Assembly (NCBI RefSeq): GCF_000974805.1
Contig: NZ_BBQZ01000002.1
Coordinates: 248,001-312,000, forward strand
Direction of reading: 5' to 3'
Length of the DNA stretch: 64,000 nucleotides
DNA from: Demequina salsinemoris
Lineage (GTDB): Bacteria > Actinomycetota > Actinomycetes > Actinomycetales > Demequinaceae
The notes beneath the pieces were generated by a model, which was given only the letters and a program-made list of their open reading frames with translations, searched no databases and had not been told where the DNA came from. How positions within the stretch are numbered: position 1 is the first letter of the stretch; the number at the start of each line of letters is the position of its first letter. Position numbers and translations under genes: made by a program. Positions 1 through 8,024 of the stretch are shown here, in pieces.

Positions 1-1506
1 CACCCCGTCGGGGGCCTCGATCCACGTGAGGGTGCCCGTGCCGAGGCCGTGCCGCTTGCGCAGCGCGAGGGCGGACCGGTACATGTCGAGCGAGGAGCCG
101 GCGATGCCGCGCTGCGCGTCGCGCGCGTAGGGTGCCCAGTCGGCCGGCTGGGGCAGCCAGGTCGACGCGCTCGGGCCGAAGCCGTAGGCGGGGGCGTCCG
201 CCTCCCAGGGGATCGGCACGCGGCATCCGTCGCGACCGAGCCGCTCGCCGTTCGTGCGCGCCCAGGTCGGGTCCTGCCTCGCGTCGCCGGGGATGTCGAG
301 CGCCTCGGGCAGTCCGAGCTCCTCGCCCTGGTACAGGTAGGCCCCGCCGGGCAGTGCGAGCATGAGCAAGGTCGCCGCACGCGCCCGCAGGATGCCGTGC
401 TCGACGTCGGGCAGCCCGGCCGAGTCGGTGGCGAGCCCGTGCCCCTGGGGGTTGGGCTCCGTGAGGGCGAGGCGAGTCGCATGGCGGACGACGTCGTGGT
501 TGGAGAGCACCCAGGTGCTCGGCGCGCCGACCGCGCCGAACGTCGCGAGCGAGTCGTCGATGATCCGGCGGAGCTCCGCGACGTCCCATGCGGCCATGAG
601 GTAGCCGAAGTTGAAGGCCTGGTGCATCTCGTCGGGTCGGACCCAGTCCGCCATCCGCTCGAGCGGATGCACCCAGGCCTCGGCGACCAGGATGCGGTCG
701 GGTCCGTAGGCGGCGACCACGTCATGCCAGCGACGCCAGATCTCGTGCACGCCCTCCTGGGCGAAGTGCGGGCTCGACGTCTCGGAGTCGAGGCTGGACG
801 CGTCGAGCTGCTCCGGCGTGTAGTCGGGCAGTCCGTCCTCCTTGACGAGTCCGTGCGCGACGTCGACGCGGAAGCCGTCGACGCCACGGTCGAGCCAGAA
901 GCGCAGGGTGTCGTCGAAGTCGGCGCGGACTCCCTCGTTCGTCCACTCGAGGTCAGGCTGGGACGAGTCGAACAGGTGCAGGTACCACTGGCCGGGCGTG
1001 CCGTCGGGCTCGGTGACGCGGGTCCACGCGTCGCCGCCGAAGACCGACTCCCAGTTGTTCGGGGGCAGCTCGCCGGACTCGCCGGTGCCCTCGCGGAAGA
1101 TGTAGCGCGCGCGCTCGGGAGAGCCCGGCCCGGCGGCCAGCGCGGCCTGGAACCACGCGTGGTCGCTGCTCGTGTGGTTCGGGACGATGTCGACGACGAC
1201 ACGCATCCCCAGGTCGTGCGCGCGTGCGGTGAGCGCGTCGAAGTCCTCGAGCGTGCCGAACAGGGGATCGACGTCGCAGAAGTCGGCGACGTCGTAGCCG
1301 GCGTCGCGCTGAGGGGAGCGGTAGAAGGGCGAGAGCCAGATCGCGTCGACCCCGAGGTCCGCGAGCGCGTCGAGCCGATGCGTGATGCCGGGCAGGTCGC
1401 CCACGCCGTCGCCGTTCGAGTCCGCGAACGAGCGGGGATAGATCTGGTAGATGACGGCGGAGCGCCACCAGTCGGTGGGGGCCGCGACGCCCAAAGAATC
1501 AGTCAT
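1..1506 (-). CDS. GH13 alpha-glucosidase / oligo-1,6-glucosidase, C-terminus cut by window edge
   Basis: Retaining glycoside hydrolase expected to release glucose from alpha-linked malto- or isomalto-oligosaccharides. No signal peptide is visible, so it should act in the cytoplasm. Reading the minus strand from the ATG at 1506 gives 502 open codons that run off the window, so the C-terminal beta-sandwich is missing. Visible signatures: the N-terminal YQIYPRSF block, DIVPNH (about residues 106-111), the nucleophile in GFRVDV (D215), the acid/base in LVAEAW (E276) and the third carboxylate in SNHD (D338). The ATG sits at the predicted transcript start of an operator-controlled promoter, so expression is probably sugar-induced. 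Family is certain; the exact substrate is inferred. Confidence 0.93.
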   Translation of the reverse strand, partial: MTDSLGVAAPTDWWRSAVIYQIYPRSFADSNGDGVGDLPGITHRLDALADLGVDAIWLSPFYRSPQRDAGYDVADFCDVDPLFGTLEDFDALTARAHDLGMRVVVDIVPNHTSSDHAWFQAALAAGPGSPERARYIFREGTGESGELPPNNWESVFGGDAWTRVTEPDGTPGQWYLHLFDSSQPDLEWTNEGVRADFDDTLRFWLDRGVDGFRVDVAHGLVKEDGLPDYTPEQLDASSLDSETSSPHFAQEGVHEIWRRWHDVVAAYGPDRILVAEAWVHPLERMADWVRPDEMHQAFNFGYLMAAWDVAELRRIIDDSLATFGAVGAPSTWVLSNHDVVRHATRLALTEPNPQGHGLATDSAGLPDVEHGILRARAATLLMLALPGGAYLYQGEELGLPEALDIPGDARQDPTWARTNGERLGRDGCRVPIPWEADAPAYGFGPSASTWLPQPADWAPYARDAQRGIAGSSLDMYRSALALRKRHGLGTGTLTWIEAPDGV

Positions 1507-1513
1507 AGCGACA

Positions 1514-1542
1514 TTTGTAAGCGCTTGCACGTGGGTTGGCAA
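1514..1542 (-). promoter_or_regulatory. Promoter with LacI-type operator for the GH13 gene
   Basis: On the minus strand a -35 box TTGCCA (1542-1537), a 17-base spacer and a -10 box TACAAA (1519-1514) place the transcript start at about 1507-1506, on the ATG itself, so the mRNA is probably leaderless. The pseudo-palindrome TGTAAGCGCTTGCA (1516-1529, perfect core AAGCGCTT) covers the spacer and -10 box. That is the usual layout for a LacI-family repressor site with a central CG. No regulator gene is in view. Confidence 0.65.
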
Positions 1543-1704
1543 ATCGGACACGGCGGGGCGCGAGGCACGGTGCTCTCGTCGTGCTCGGGGAATGACCCGG
1601 AGGCGCCGGGGCGATGGGCTGGCCCCCCGAGCCTGGGGAATGGCCCGCATCGTCCTGGCGTTCTGTCCCCAGTCGCACCGCAGGTGCCCGGAAGGAGACG
1701 CCTC

Positions 1705-2334
1705 ATGGCCGCATCGATCCGTTCTCGTGTCACGGTCCCCCTGACGTTCGCCGACGGCTACTCGACCGTCGCCGAGGTGATGACCTTCCGGGGGCTGGAC
1801 GACGACTCCGAGCATCTGCTGCTCGCGCTCGGGGACTGGGAGGACGCCGTCGTGTGCGCCGAGATGGGTGGCGAGGCGCCTCTCGTGAGGCCCCACAGCG
1901 AGTGCCTCACCGGGGACGTGCTCGGGTCCGAGCGATGCGACTGCGGCCCTCAGCTGCGTGAGGCGGTCGAGAGGATCGCCGACGCGGGAGGATTCCTGCT
2001 GTATCTGCGTCAGGAGGGGCGGGGGATCGGCCTGTACGCCAAGCTCGACGCGTACGCGCTTCAGGACTCGGGCCTCGACACGTATGAGGCGAACGTCGCG
2101 CTCGGGCACGGCGAGGATGAGCGCGACTACACGGCCGTCGCGCAGATGCTCGATGCCGTTGGTGTGGGCCGGATCCGGCTGCTCAGCAACAACCCTGACA
2201 AGGCGTCCCAGCTCGCGGCGCTCGGGGTGCAGGTCGACGAGCAGGTGCCGACGCGGGTGCACCTCACGGATGCGAACGCGCGCTATCTGACGGCCAAGGT
2301 GGAGCACACCGGGCATCTCATCGCGCTGCCCTGA
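1705..2334 (+). CDS. ribA: GTP cyclohydrolase II (RibA)
   Basis: Converts GTP to 2,5-diamino-6-ribosylamino-4-pyrimidinone 5'-phosphate, formate and pyrophosphate, the first step of riboflavin synthesis; cytosolic, zinc-dependent. The 209-residue protein is a stand-alone RibA without the RibB (DHBP synthase) domain. The zinc cysteines C67, C78 and C80 lie in the GDVLGSERCDCG block, the GTP/phosphate motif RQEGRGIGL is at 102-110, and the SNNPDK block is near the C-terminus. Start chosen at ATG 1705 because a GAAGGAGA ribosome site precedes it; the reading frame stays open further upstream but that part has no family similarity. No other riboflavin genes are nearby and I found no FMN riboswitch in the 198-base leader. 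Confidence 0.93.
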   Translation: MAASIRSRVTVPLTFADGYSTVAEVMTFRGLDDDSEHLLLALGDWEDAVVCAEMGGEAPLVRPHSECLTGDVLGSERCDCGPQLREAVERIADAGGFLLYLRQEGRGIGLYAKLDAYALQDSGLDTYEANVALGHGEDERDYTAVAQMLDAVGVGRIRLLSNNPDKASQLAALGVQVDEQVPTRVHLTDANARYLTAKVEHTGHLIALP

Positions 2335-2344
2335 CTCATCGGGA

Positions 2345-2381
2345 TATGCTCACTGTGTGGAACTGCAGTTCTCACAGTGAG
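2345..2381 (+). promoter_or_regulatory. -10 box followed by nested dyad operator upstream of the MBL-fold gene
   Basis: A -10-like TATGCT (2345-2350) overlaps the start of a strikingly symmetric element. Arms CTCACTGTG (2349-2357) and CACAGTGAG (2373-2381) flank a perfect 12-base palindrome GAACTGCAGTTC (2360-2371). The predicted transcript start falls inside the element, as expected for a repressor site of TetR or similar type. A good -35 box is not apparent. Confidence 0.5.
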
Positions 2382-2429
2382 ATCAGGTCGTGCGTGGCTC
2401 GGACCCGCTCGACGCGACGAAGGAGTCCC

Positions 2430-3056
2430 GTGAAGCTCACCCATCTCGGCCACGCGTGCCTGCTCGTGGACAGCGGCGATGCGCGCCTGCTGATCGACCC
2501 TGGCGTCCTGTCGAGCTTCGCCGACGTGCGTGACCTCGACGCGATCCTGATCACGCATCAGCACGCGGACCACGTCGACCTCGGCCGACTCGCCGAGCTC
2601 CTCGAGGCGAACCCCCGCGCAGCGCTCGTGGCCGATCGTGACACCGCGCCGGCGCTGACAGGGCTGACGCGGCCCGTCGTCGTGGCGGGACCGGGCGACC
2701 GCCTCGAGCTCGCCGGCGCGGTCGTCGAGGTGCTCGGGGGACTGCACGCGGCCGTGTTCGGTGACGTCCCCGGCTGCACGAACGCCGCGTACCTGATCGA
2801 TGGTGCGCTCCTGCACCCGGGGGACTCGTTCGTCGTTCCCGACTCGCCCGTCGAGGTGCTCGCGGTGCCGATCGACGCCCCCTGGCTCAAGCTCTCCGAG
2901 GCCGTCGACTACGTGCGCGCCGTCGCTCCGCGGGTCGCCGTGCCCATCCATGAGGGAGAGACGACGGACCCGGGCAAGCTCGCCGGGATGCTCGAGGCCT
3001 TCAGCGACGAGGGTGTCGTGCGGAGGCTCGCGGTGGGCGAGGCCGTCGCGCTGTGA
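2430..3056 (+). CDS. Metallo-beta-lactamase-fold hydrolase
   Basis: Predicted zinc-dependent hydrolase of the UPF0173/YtnP-like branch of the MBL superfamily, 208 residues, cytosolic; the substrate is unknown. It has the HxHxDH metal motif as THQHADHVD (H43, H45, D47, H48), a further candidate His at 105, Asp in HPGDS (D132) and a late His (H174), a complete ligand set for this fold. Start taken at GTG 2430 after an AAGGAG site. It stands alone between ribA and a convergent ABC operon, with only 18 bases to the latter's stop codon. Its promoter region contains the nested dyad at 2349-2381, so it is probably individually regulated. Fold certain, role open. Confidence 0.85.
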   Translation: MKLTHLGHACLLVDSGDARLLIDPGVLSSFADVRDLDAILITHQHADHVDLGRLAELLEANPRAALVADRDTAPALTGLTRPVVVAGPGDRLELAGAVVEVLGGLHAAVFGDVPGCTNAAYLIDGALLHPGDSFVVPDSPVEVLAVPIDAPWLKLSEAVDYVRAVAPRVAVPIHEGETTDPGKLAGMLEAFSDEGVVRRLAVGEAVAL

Positions 3057-3074
3057 GCTCGACGGCCTCGCCTG

Positions 3075-3860
3075 TCACACGAACATGGAGGGACGGGCGC
3101 CCGTGATCCAGCCGACGATCTCGTCGTTGTCGGTGTCCGCGGTCGCGACGTCCGCGACCTTCTGACCGCGGTTGAGGACCGCGAGCCGGTCGCAGACCTC
3201 CATCGCGAGCGCGAGGTTGTGCGTGACGAGGACGATCGCGATGCCCTGATCGGCCATGCGTCGGATGAGCGCCTGCACCTGCTGCGTCTGCTCGTACCCG
3301 AGCGCGGCCGTGGGCTCGTCGAGCAGCAGGACGCCGTTGCGGTCGCCGGTGACGCGCGTCGCGCTGCGCGCCAGCGCCACGACCTGACGCTGGCCGCCCG
3401 AGAGCATCTCGACCGGCCTGGTCATCGCCGCGGTGCGCACGCCGAGCCTGTCGAGCTCCGCCTCCGACCTCTTCCGCTGCGCCTTGTGGTCCACGAATCC
3501 CAGGAGTCCGAAGATCCCCTTGCGGAGGATCTCGCGACCGATGTTGAGGTTCGTGGCGATGTCGAGCGCGTCGACGAGCGCGAGGTCCTGATAGACCATC
3601 TGGATCCCGGCCTCGGTCGCGTCGCTGGGGGAGTCGAACTCGACCTTCTCGCCGTGCACCATGACGGTGCCGCCGGTGGCCCGGTGCGCGCCCGACATCA
3701 CCTTGAGGAGGGTCGACTTGCCCGCGCCGTTGTCGCCGAGCAGTCCGACCACCTCGCCAGGTCCCACGTGGAAGTCGATCGAGTCGAGCGCGCGGACGTA
3801 GCCGTAGTGCATGTCGATCCCCGAGAGCTCGAGCACCGGTGCAGCGTTGGAGTCGTTCAT
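3075..3860 (-). CDS. Ribose/fructose-type sugar ABC transporter, ATP-binding subunit
   Basis: ATPase of a CUT2-class carbohydrate importer acting at the inner face of the membrane. The 261-residue protein has a single nucleotide-binding domain (as in FrcA), not the doubled RbsA type, so it should act as a homodimer. Walker A GDNGAGKS at 42-49, signature LSGGQRQ at about 153-159, Walker B VLLLDEP with D181/E182, and switch His H214 are all intact. It is the last gene of a minus-strand operon behind the binding protein and permease (five-base gap to the permease). Start at ATG 3860. Substrate unknown; the shared operator ties it to the neighbouring dehydrogenase operons. Confidence 0.92.
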   Translation of the reverse strand: MNDSNAAPVLELSGIDMHYGYVRALDSIDFHVGPGEVVGLLGDNGAGKSTLLKVMSGAHRATGGTVMVHGEKVEFDSPSDATEAGIQMVYQDLALVDALDIATNLNIGREILRKGIFGLLGFVDHKAQRKRSEAELDRLGVRTAAMTRPVEMLSGGQRQVVALARSATRVTGDRNGVLLLDEPTAALGYEQTQQVQALIRRMADQGIAIVLVTHNLALAMEVCDRLAVLNRGQKVADVATADTDNDEIVGWITGARPSMFV

Positions 3861-3865
3861 CGTCC

Positions 3866-4975
3866 TCACCTCGTTCCCGTGTGCACGGAGGCCTGCGCGG
3901 TGGCCATGAGCCGCTTGGACACCGACTTCGACACCCACCGCTCGAGGGTGAGCGAGCCGATCAGCAGGACGCCCGTGACTCCTGTGGCCCAGTAGGGCTG
4001 GATCCCCTTGATCGTCAGGCCGTTGGAGATGGTGGCCAGCACGAGAGCGCCGACGAGCACGCGCGGCAGGCTGCCTCGCCCTCCCGCGAGCGAGACACCC
4101 GCGAGCGCCACCGCGGTCAGCGCGGTGAAGATCAGCGCGGGGCTCGCGCTGGGGTTCGCCTCGGTCACGACCGCGGTCGTCACGAGGCCGCCGAGACCCG
4201 CGCACGTGCTGCTGATGATGAACGCGAACACGATGTAGCGGTCGCTGTGGATGCCCGAGCGACGCACCGCCTCGGCGCTTCCTCCGACCGCCATGAGACG
4301 GATGCCGTCGCGCGTCTTGGTGAGGAACACCGTGCCGACGAGGAACACCCCCGCGCAGATCCACACCGGCGCAGGGACGCCGAGGTAGCGGTGCGTGCCC
4401 ATGAAGTCGAGCATCGACAGGCCGGGGAAGGTGTATCCGCCAGCGACGATCGACGCGATCGCCGAGGTGATCGAGAGCATCGCGATCGTCACGATGATCG
4501 GGTTGAAGCCCCGCAGCGAGATGAGACCGTTGACGAGCCCCACTCCGGCCGCGAGGACGATGCCGGTGGCGAGCGCGAGCCAGATGGGAAGCCCGTTCAC
4601 GAGCATCCAGCCGGCGACGCAGCTCGACAGGGCGGCGACCCCCGGGATCGACAGGTCGAGCGCACCGCAGATGATTCCCACGGCGACTCCCGCCGCGAAG
4701 ATCGCGCTGATGGATGCCGCGTTGGCGATCAGCACAGCGTTGTTGAGCGTCGCGAAGTACGGGTTCGCCCAGATCGCGAAGGCCAGGATCAGCGCGATCC
4801 AGAGCACGAAGATGCCGCGATCGCGCAGGAAGATCATGCCGCGGATGCCGGCGCTGTCCTTCGCGGGGGCCGCGGCGCTCGGCTGGGGGGACGGTGCGGG
4901 CACGGCGGGCGCCGTGGCCCCGGAGACTCCGGGGGCCACGGCGCCGTCAGCCGCGGTGGGGCTGGCGGTCCTCAT
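3866..4975 (-). CDS. Ribose/fructose-type sugar ABC transporter, permease subunit
   Basis: Membrane channel of the CUT2 sugar importer (RbsC/FrcC family, BPD_transp_2 fold), 369 residues. An N-terminal tail of about 45 residues is rich in Ala and Pro and should be cytoplasmic. After it come roughly ten hydrophobic segments and the family's conserved cytoplasmic loop near GGSAEAVRRSGI. ATG 4975 is preferred over a GTG at 4990 because GGTGGAG lies nine bases upstream of the ATG. It sits 18 bases after the binding-protein stop and five bases before the ATPase start, clearly one operon. The low-complexity N-terminal extension is unusual for RbsC-type permeases. Confidence 0.92.
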   Translation of the reverse strand: MRTASPTAADGAVAPGVSGATAPAVPAPSPQPSAAAPAKDSAGIRGMIFLRDRGIFVLWIALILAFAIWANPYFATLNNAVLIANAASISAIFAAGVAVGIICGALDLSIPGVAALSSCVAGWMLVNGLPIWLALATGIVLAAGVGLVNGLISLRGFNPIIVTIAMLSITSAIASIVAGGYTFPGLSMLDFMGTHRYLGVPAPVWICAGVFLVGTVFLTKTRDGIRLMAVGGSAEAVRRSGIHSDRYIVFAFIISSTCAGLGGLVTTAVVTEANPSASPALIFTALTAVALAGVSLAGGRGSLPRVLVGALVLATISNGLTIKGIQPYWATGVTGVLLIGSLTLERWVSKSVSKRLMATAQASVHTGTR

Positions 4976-4993
4976 GTCTCGTCGCTCCACCGC

Positions 4994-6034
4994 TCAGCTT
5001 CCGGAGGTGGTGACCTTGATGGGCACGGTCAGGACCGGTCCCTCCGCGGTCGGGTCCGCCTGCATCTCCACGAGCGTGTTGAACGACTGGACCATGTCGT
5101 CCTGGAACTGTAGGGCGACGGTGGCGTACATCGTGCCGTCCTCGACCAGCCCCAGCACCTCGTCGTTGCCTCCGAAGTCGGTGACGCAAGGAAGGTCGGT
5201 TCCTGCCGACTTGAAGGCTCCGATGGCTCCGAGTGCGCCCTCGTCGTTCGCCGCTGCCACGACGTTGACGCCGGGGTTGGCGCCCAGGATGGTGCTCACG
5301 TCGGTCTGCGAGGCCGCCCGGTCGCTGATCTCCCAGGTCTGCACGACGGTGGCGTTCGGCGCGGTCGCCTCGAGCGCCGCCATGAAGGCGTCGTCGGACT
5401 CCTGCTTGCCGGCCGTGCCGGGCGCGGACTCCCCGTAGATCACGGTCGCCTCTCCGCCGAGCTTCTCGTTGATGCACTTCCCGGTCTGCTCGCCGAGAGC
5501 GGTGCCGCCCTCGGCGTAGTCGATCGTGTCGAAGCTGATGCCCGCCTGAGCGCCGTCGAAGCCGTAGTCCGCGGGGACGCCGTTGATGAGGACGGGCACA
5601 CCCTTCTCCTGCGCCGTGACGAGCACGTCGGACATCGACTCGGGAGCGATCGCGATGATCCACAGCGCGCCGGCGCGTCCGGACTCGAGGACCTCCGTGA
5701 CCTGCTGGACCTGGGTGCTCGGATCGAGGTCGGGATCCTGCACGATCACCTCCCAGCCCTGGTCGCCGCCGTAGTGGGTGACCCCGTCCGAGAGCCCCTG
5801 CATCGCGGGGATCTGCAGCGCGATGGGCGAGAACACGAGGGTCTGCGGAAGGTCGCTCATCTCCTCGCCCGCCGCCATGGCGCTTGCTGAGGCGGTGGCC
5901 TCCATGGTGTCCGAGGAGGCGCTCGCATCGTCTCCGTCGGAGGACGAGCATGCGCTGACGAGGAGCAGCATCGTTGCTGCGCCGGCGCCGAGGGCGGCGC
6001 GGGAGAGGGGGTGGGAATGACGAACGGTGCTCAC
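4994..6034 (-). CDS. Sugar ABC transporter substrate-binding lipoprotein
   Basis: Extracellular, membrane-anchored receptor of the CUT2 importer, Peripla_BP_4 (ribose-binding protein) family, 346 residues. The N-terminus is a lipoprotein signal with lipobox LVSAC and acceptor Cys29, followed by a Ser/Asp/Ala-rich linker of about 35 residues and the two-lobed binding domain. First gene of the operon; GTG start at 6034 after AAAGGAG. The upstream region carries the TGAAAGTCAC sequence shared with the two operons at 6.2-13.9 kb. The ligand cannot be read from sequence; it is expected to be a sugar or polyol metabolised by those operons. Confidence 0.9.
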   Translation of the reverse strand: MSTVRHSHPLSRAALGAGAATMLLLVSACSSSDGDDASASSDTMEATASASAMAAGEEMSDLPQTLVFSPIALQIPAMQGLSDGVTHYGGDQGWEVIVQDPDLDPSTQVQQVTEVLESGRAGALWIIAIAPESMSDVLVTAQEKGVPVLINGVPADYGFDGAQAGISFDTIDYAEGGTALGEQTGKCINEKLGGEATVIYGESAPGTAGKQESDDAFMAALEATAPNATVVQTWEISDRAASQTDVSTILGANPGVNVVAAANDEGALGAIGAFKSAGTDLPCVTDFGGNDEVLGLVEDGTMYATVALQFQDDMVQSFNTLVEMQADPTAEGPVLTVPIKVTTSGS

Positions 6035-6076
6035 GGGGATCTCCTTTGATATCCGCGACAGGGGACTTGCTACCTT

Positions 6077-6097
6077 GTGACTTTCAATGAGTGAAAG
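6077..6097 (-). promoter_or_regulatory. Operator-like element of the ABC operon (TGAAAGTCAC half-site)
   Basis: On the minus strand TGAAAGTCAC (6086-6077) matches ten bases of the perfect palindrome at 9896-9910. It is preceded by an inverted copy of the arm, giving CTTTCA-N5-TGAAAG across 6081-6097. It lies about 45 bases upstream of the binding-protein GTG. The right half-site seen at the other two promoters is not conserved here, so binding may be weaker. Confidence 0.5.
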
Positions 6098-6195
6098 CGG
6101 TTTTCGTCGGTGCGAACCATGCTAGGCCCGCTCCCGTATGGTGTCCACAGCGACGCTCCCGGTATCGGGAATCGCGATGGGCGTTATTCCTGGGC

Positions 6196-7083
6196 TCACG
6201 GGTGCGAGACCGGGAAGTCGGAGTAGGCGGCCGCGCGTGCGGCGACCGTCTCGGACTGTGCAGCGTGCGCACGGGCGGTCTCGACGATCTCGCTGTAGTG
6301 CGCGCGCCGCTCCGCCATCGATATCACCGAGGTGTCGAGGTCGGTCCACTCGACGCGACCGTCGGCGAGGTGGCCGCGCGCGCCGCACGACGCGCACTGG
6401 ACGCCGTCGCCCTCGAGCACGACCACGTCGAGGTGGCACATCGGGCATGCGCCGGGCGACCCGAGGTACGTGGCGTCCTCGAGCCCCTTGCCGAGCTGGC
6501 TCGCGACGTGATGCCCGAGCGCCCCCGAACGCTTGACCGCATCCTGGTCCAGCACGACGGACCGGGGAGTGCCCGCGCCCTCGACGACCATCTGGTCCAC
6601 GACCGCGATGCTCATGGAGAACGTCAGCGTGTGCATCACGGGAAGCGCGAGCGCCTTCCACTGCGTGGTCAGCGCCCCTCCGCAGGCGATGAGACCCGCC
6701 ACGCGGGGACGGAGCACGCGCTCGTCGACACGGAAGGGCACCGCCGGCTCTCCACCGTTCCTGCGCACCTCGAGAAGGCCTTCGATGATCGCGGCGTCCG
6801 CGTTGGGTCCGAGCAGTCGGTCGCCAAGCATCTTGAGGCGTCCGGGCACGGTCCTGCTGATGATCGGCGAGCTGACGATCCACCCGTCGCACGCGAGCAG
6901 GCGCTCCCAGAACCACTCCGCGTCGTCCTCGCCCGGCGTGGCATCGAACCTCAGATCGTCGAGTCGCACGAGCTCGACGCTCGCGCCGTCGTCCTGCGCG
7001 GCGCGCAGCGCCTCGATGAGGAGGATCTCCGCGCTCCCGCCGGGATTCCCGCACGAGAGCCCCAGCACCTGTCCCGTCGTCAT
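6196..7083 (-). CDS. NAD(P)H-dependent flavin reductase family protein with C-terminal zinc ribbon
   Basis: Flavodoxin-fold oxidoreductase (NADPH-dependent FMN reductase/iron-sulfur flavoprotein type), 295 residues, cytosolic. The N-terminal flavin phosphate loop is SCGNPGGSAE (10-19); a flavodoxin core follows to about 200. Then comes a zinc ribbon with C213xxC216 and C230xxC233, unusual for simple FMN reductases. Last gene of a four-gene minus-strand operon; its ATG overlaps the stop of the PanE-like gene by four bases. It could supply reduced flavin or reduce a quinone or keto intermediate of the pathway encoded around it. The specific reaction is unknown. Confidence 0.75.
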   Translation of the reverse strand: MTTGQVLGLSCGNPGGSAEILLIEALRAAQDDGASVELVRLDDLRFDATPGEDDAEWFWERLLACDGWIVSSPIISRTVPGRLKMLGDRLLGPNADAAIIEGLLEVRRNGGEPAVPFRVDERVLRPRVAGLIACGGALTTQWKALALPVMHTLTFSMSIAVVDQMVVEGAGTPRSVVLDQDAVKRSGALGHHVASQLGKGLEDATYLGSPGACPMCHLDVVVLEGDGVQCASCGARGHLADGRVEWTDLDTSVISMAERRAHYSEIVETARAHAAQSETVAARAAAYSDFPVSHP

Positions 7084-8024
7084 GACTTCCTTCCTTCCTC
7101 GCCTCGCCAGCCGGCCTCGAGGCCGTGCACGAGCGCGACCATCGCCTCATGAAGCGGGGTCGGGACGCCCAGGCGTGCCGCCTCCGCGACGATCCCGCCG
7201 TTAAGGACGTCGATCTCCGTCTCGCGACGCGCCTCGACGTCCTGGAGCATCGACGGCCTGTGGTGGAACGCCTCGTCGATCGCCTCCTGCACCGCGAGCT
7301 CCGGGTCGCGGTCGAGCTCGATGCCGGCCGCGGCGCACACCGTGCGCGCCTCGCGCAGCAGCGCGTCCACGAGGACCCGGAGGCCGGGGTCCGTGCACAC
7401 GGGGCCCACGGCAAGACGCGTGAGAGCAGACAGGGGACTCGTCGCGGCGTTGAAGGACACCTTGGCCCACTGCGCGCCGCGCGCGTCCGGCACCGCATGG
7501 GTGCTCAGCCCGCCCGCGGAGAGCAGGCTTGCCAGGTGCTCCACCTGACCGGACGATGCGGGGGCGGGCTCGAAGGGGCCTAGCCACGTGTCGCCTGGGG
7601 CGTCGTAGCGCACCCTGCCGGGCGCGGTGACCGCGCCCGCGGTAACCACGCTCCCGCGGATGACGCGAGGCACGACCGTCGCGATCGCCTCCTCGTTCCC
7701 CAGCCCGTTCTGGACGCTCGCCACCGCCGCCTCCGCGAGGGCGTCGCGCGCGGCGGTCACGGCGGCCACGGTGTGCTGCGACTTCGTCGCGACGACCGCG
7801 AAGTCGCATGGCGGGAGGGCGGACGCGTCGGTGACCGTCTGGAGTGTGGCGGTGAACGCGGCCGCCCCGGTGACGTGGAGCCCTCCGCTCGCGATCGCCT
7901 GCATGTGCGCGGCCCACGGGTCGACGGCCCAGACCTCGACCTCGGGCACGCGCGCGAGATGCGCGGCGTAGATGCTGCCGATCGCCCCGCAACCCAGGAC
8001 GGCGATCCTGGTCGGGCCCGTCAT
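7080..8024 (-). CDS. PanE/ApbA-family 2-oxo acid reductase
   Basis: NADP(H)-dependent reductase or dehydrogenase of the ketopantoate reductase fold, 314 residues. An N-terminal Rossmann motif LGCGAIGS at 9-16 binds the dinucleotide. The helical C-terminal domain with KVSFNAATSPLSALT provides the catalytic Lys and the Asn of this family. It overlaps genes on both sides by four bases (ATGA), so it is tightly coupled to a catabolic operon rather than to pantothenate genes. That argues for a pathway-specific 2-keto acid or sugar-acid substrate rather than ketopantoate. Start at ATG 8024. Confidence 0.85.
   Translation of the reverse strand: MTGPTRIAVLGCGAIGSIYAAHLARVPEVEVWAVDPWAAHMQAIASGGLHVTGAAAFTATLQTVTDASALPPCDFAVVATKSQHTVAAVTAARDALAEAAVASVQNGLGNEEAIATVVPRVIRGSVVTAGAVTAPGRVRYDAPGDTWLGPFEPAPASSGQVEHLASLLSAGGLSTHAVPDARGAQWAKVSFNAATSPLSALTRLAVGPVCTDPGLRVLVDALLREARTVCAAAGIELDRDPELAVQEAIDEAFHHRPSMLQDVEARRETEIDVLNGGIVAEAARLGVPTPLHEAMVALVHGLEAGWRGEEGRKS

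Noticed and set aside
49-1704. Apparent 5' extension of ribA through the GH13 region
   Set aside because: The upstream part is antisense to the GH13 gene; ribA has a good ribosome site and family-matching start at 1705.
1507-1704. Possible FMN riboswitch upstream of ribA
   Set aside because: I looked for the conserved RFN-element sequences and multi-hairpin layout and did not find them in this 198-base gap.
6162-6175. TCCCGGTATCGGGA dyad as terminator or operator
   Set aside because: Only five base pairs with no other support; it lies between the divergent catabolic gene end and the ABC promoter and could be chance.
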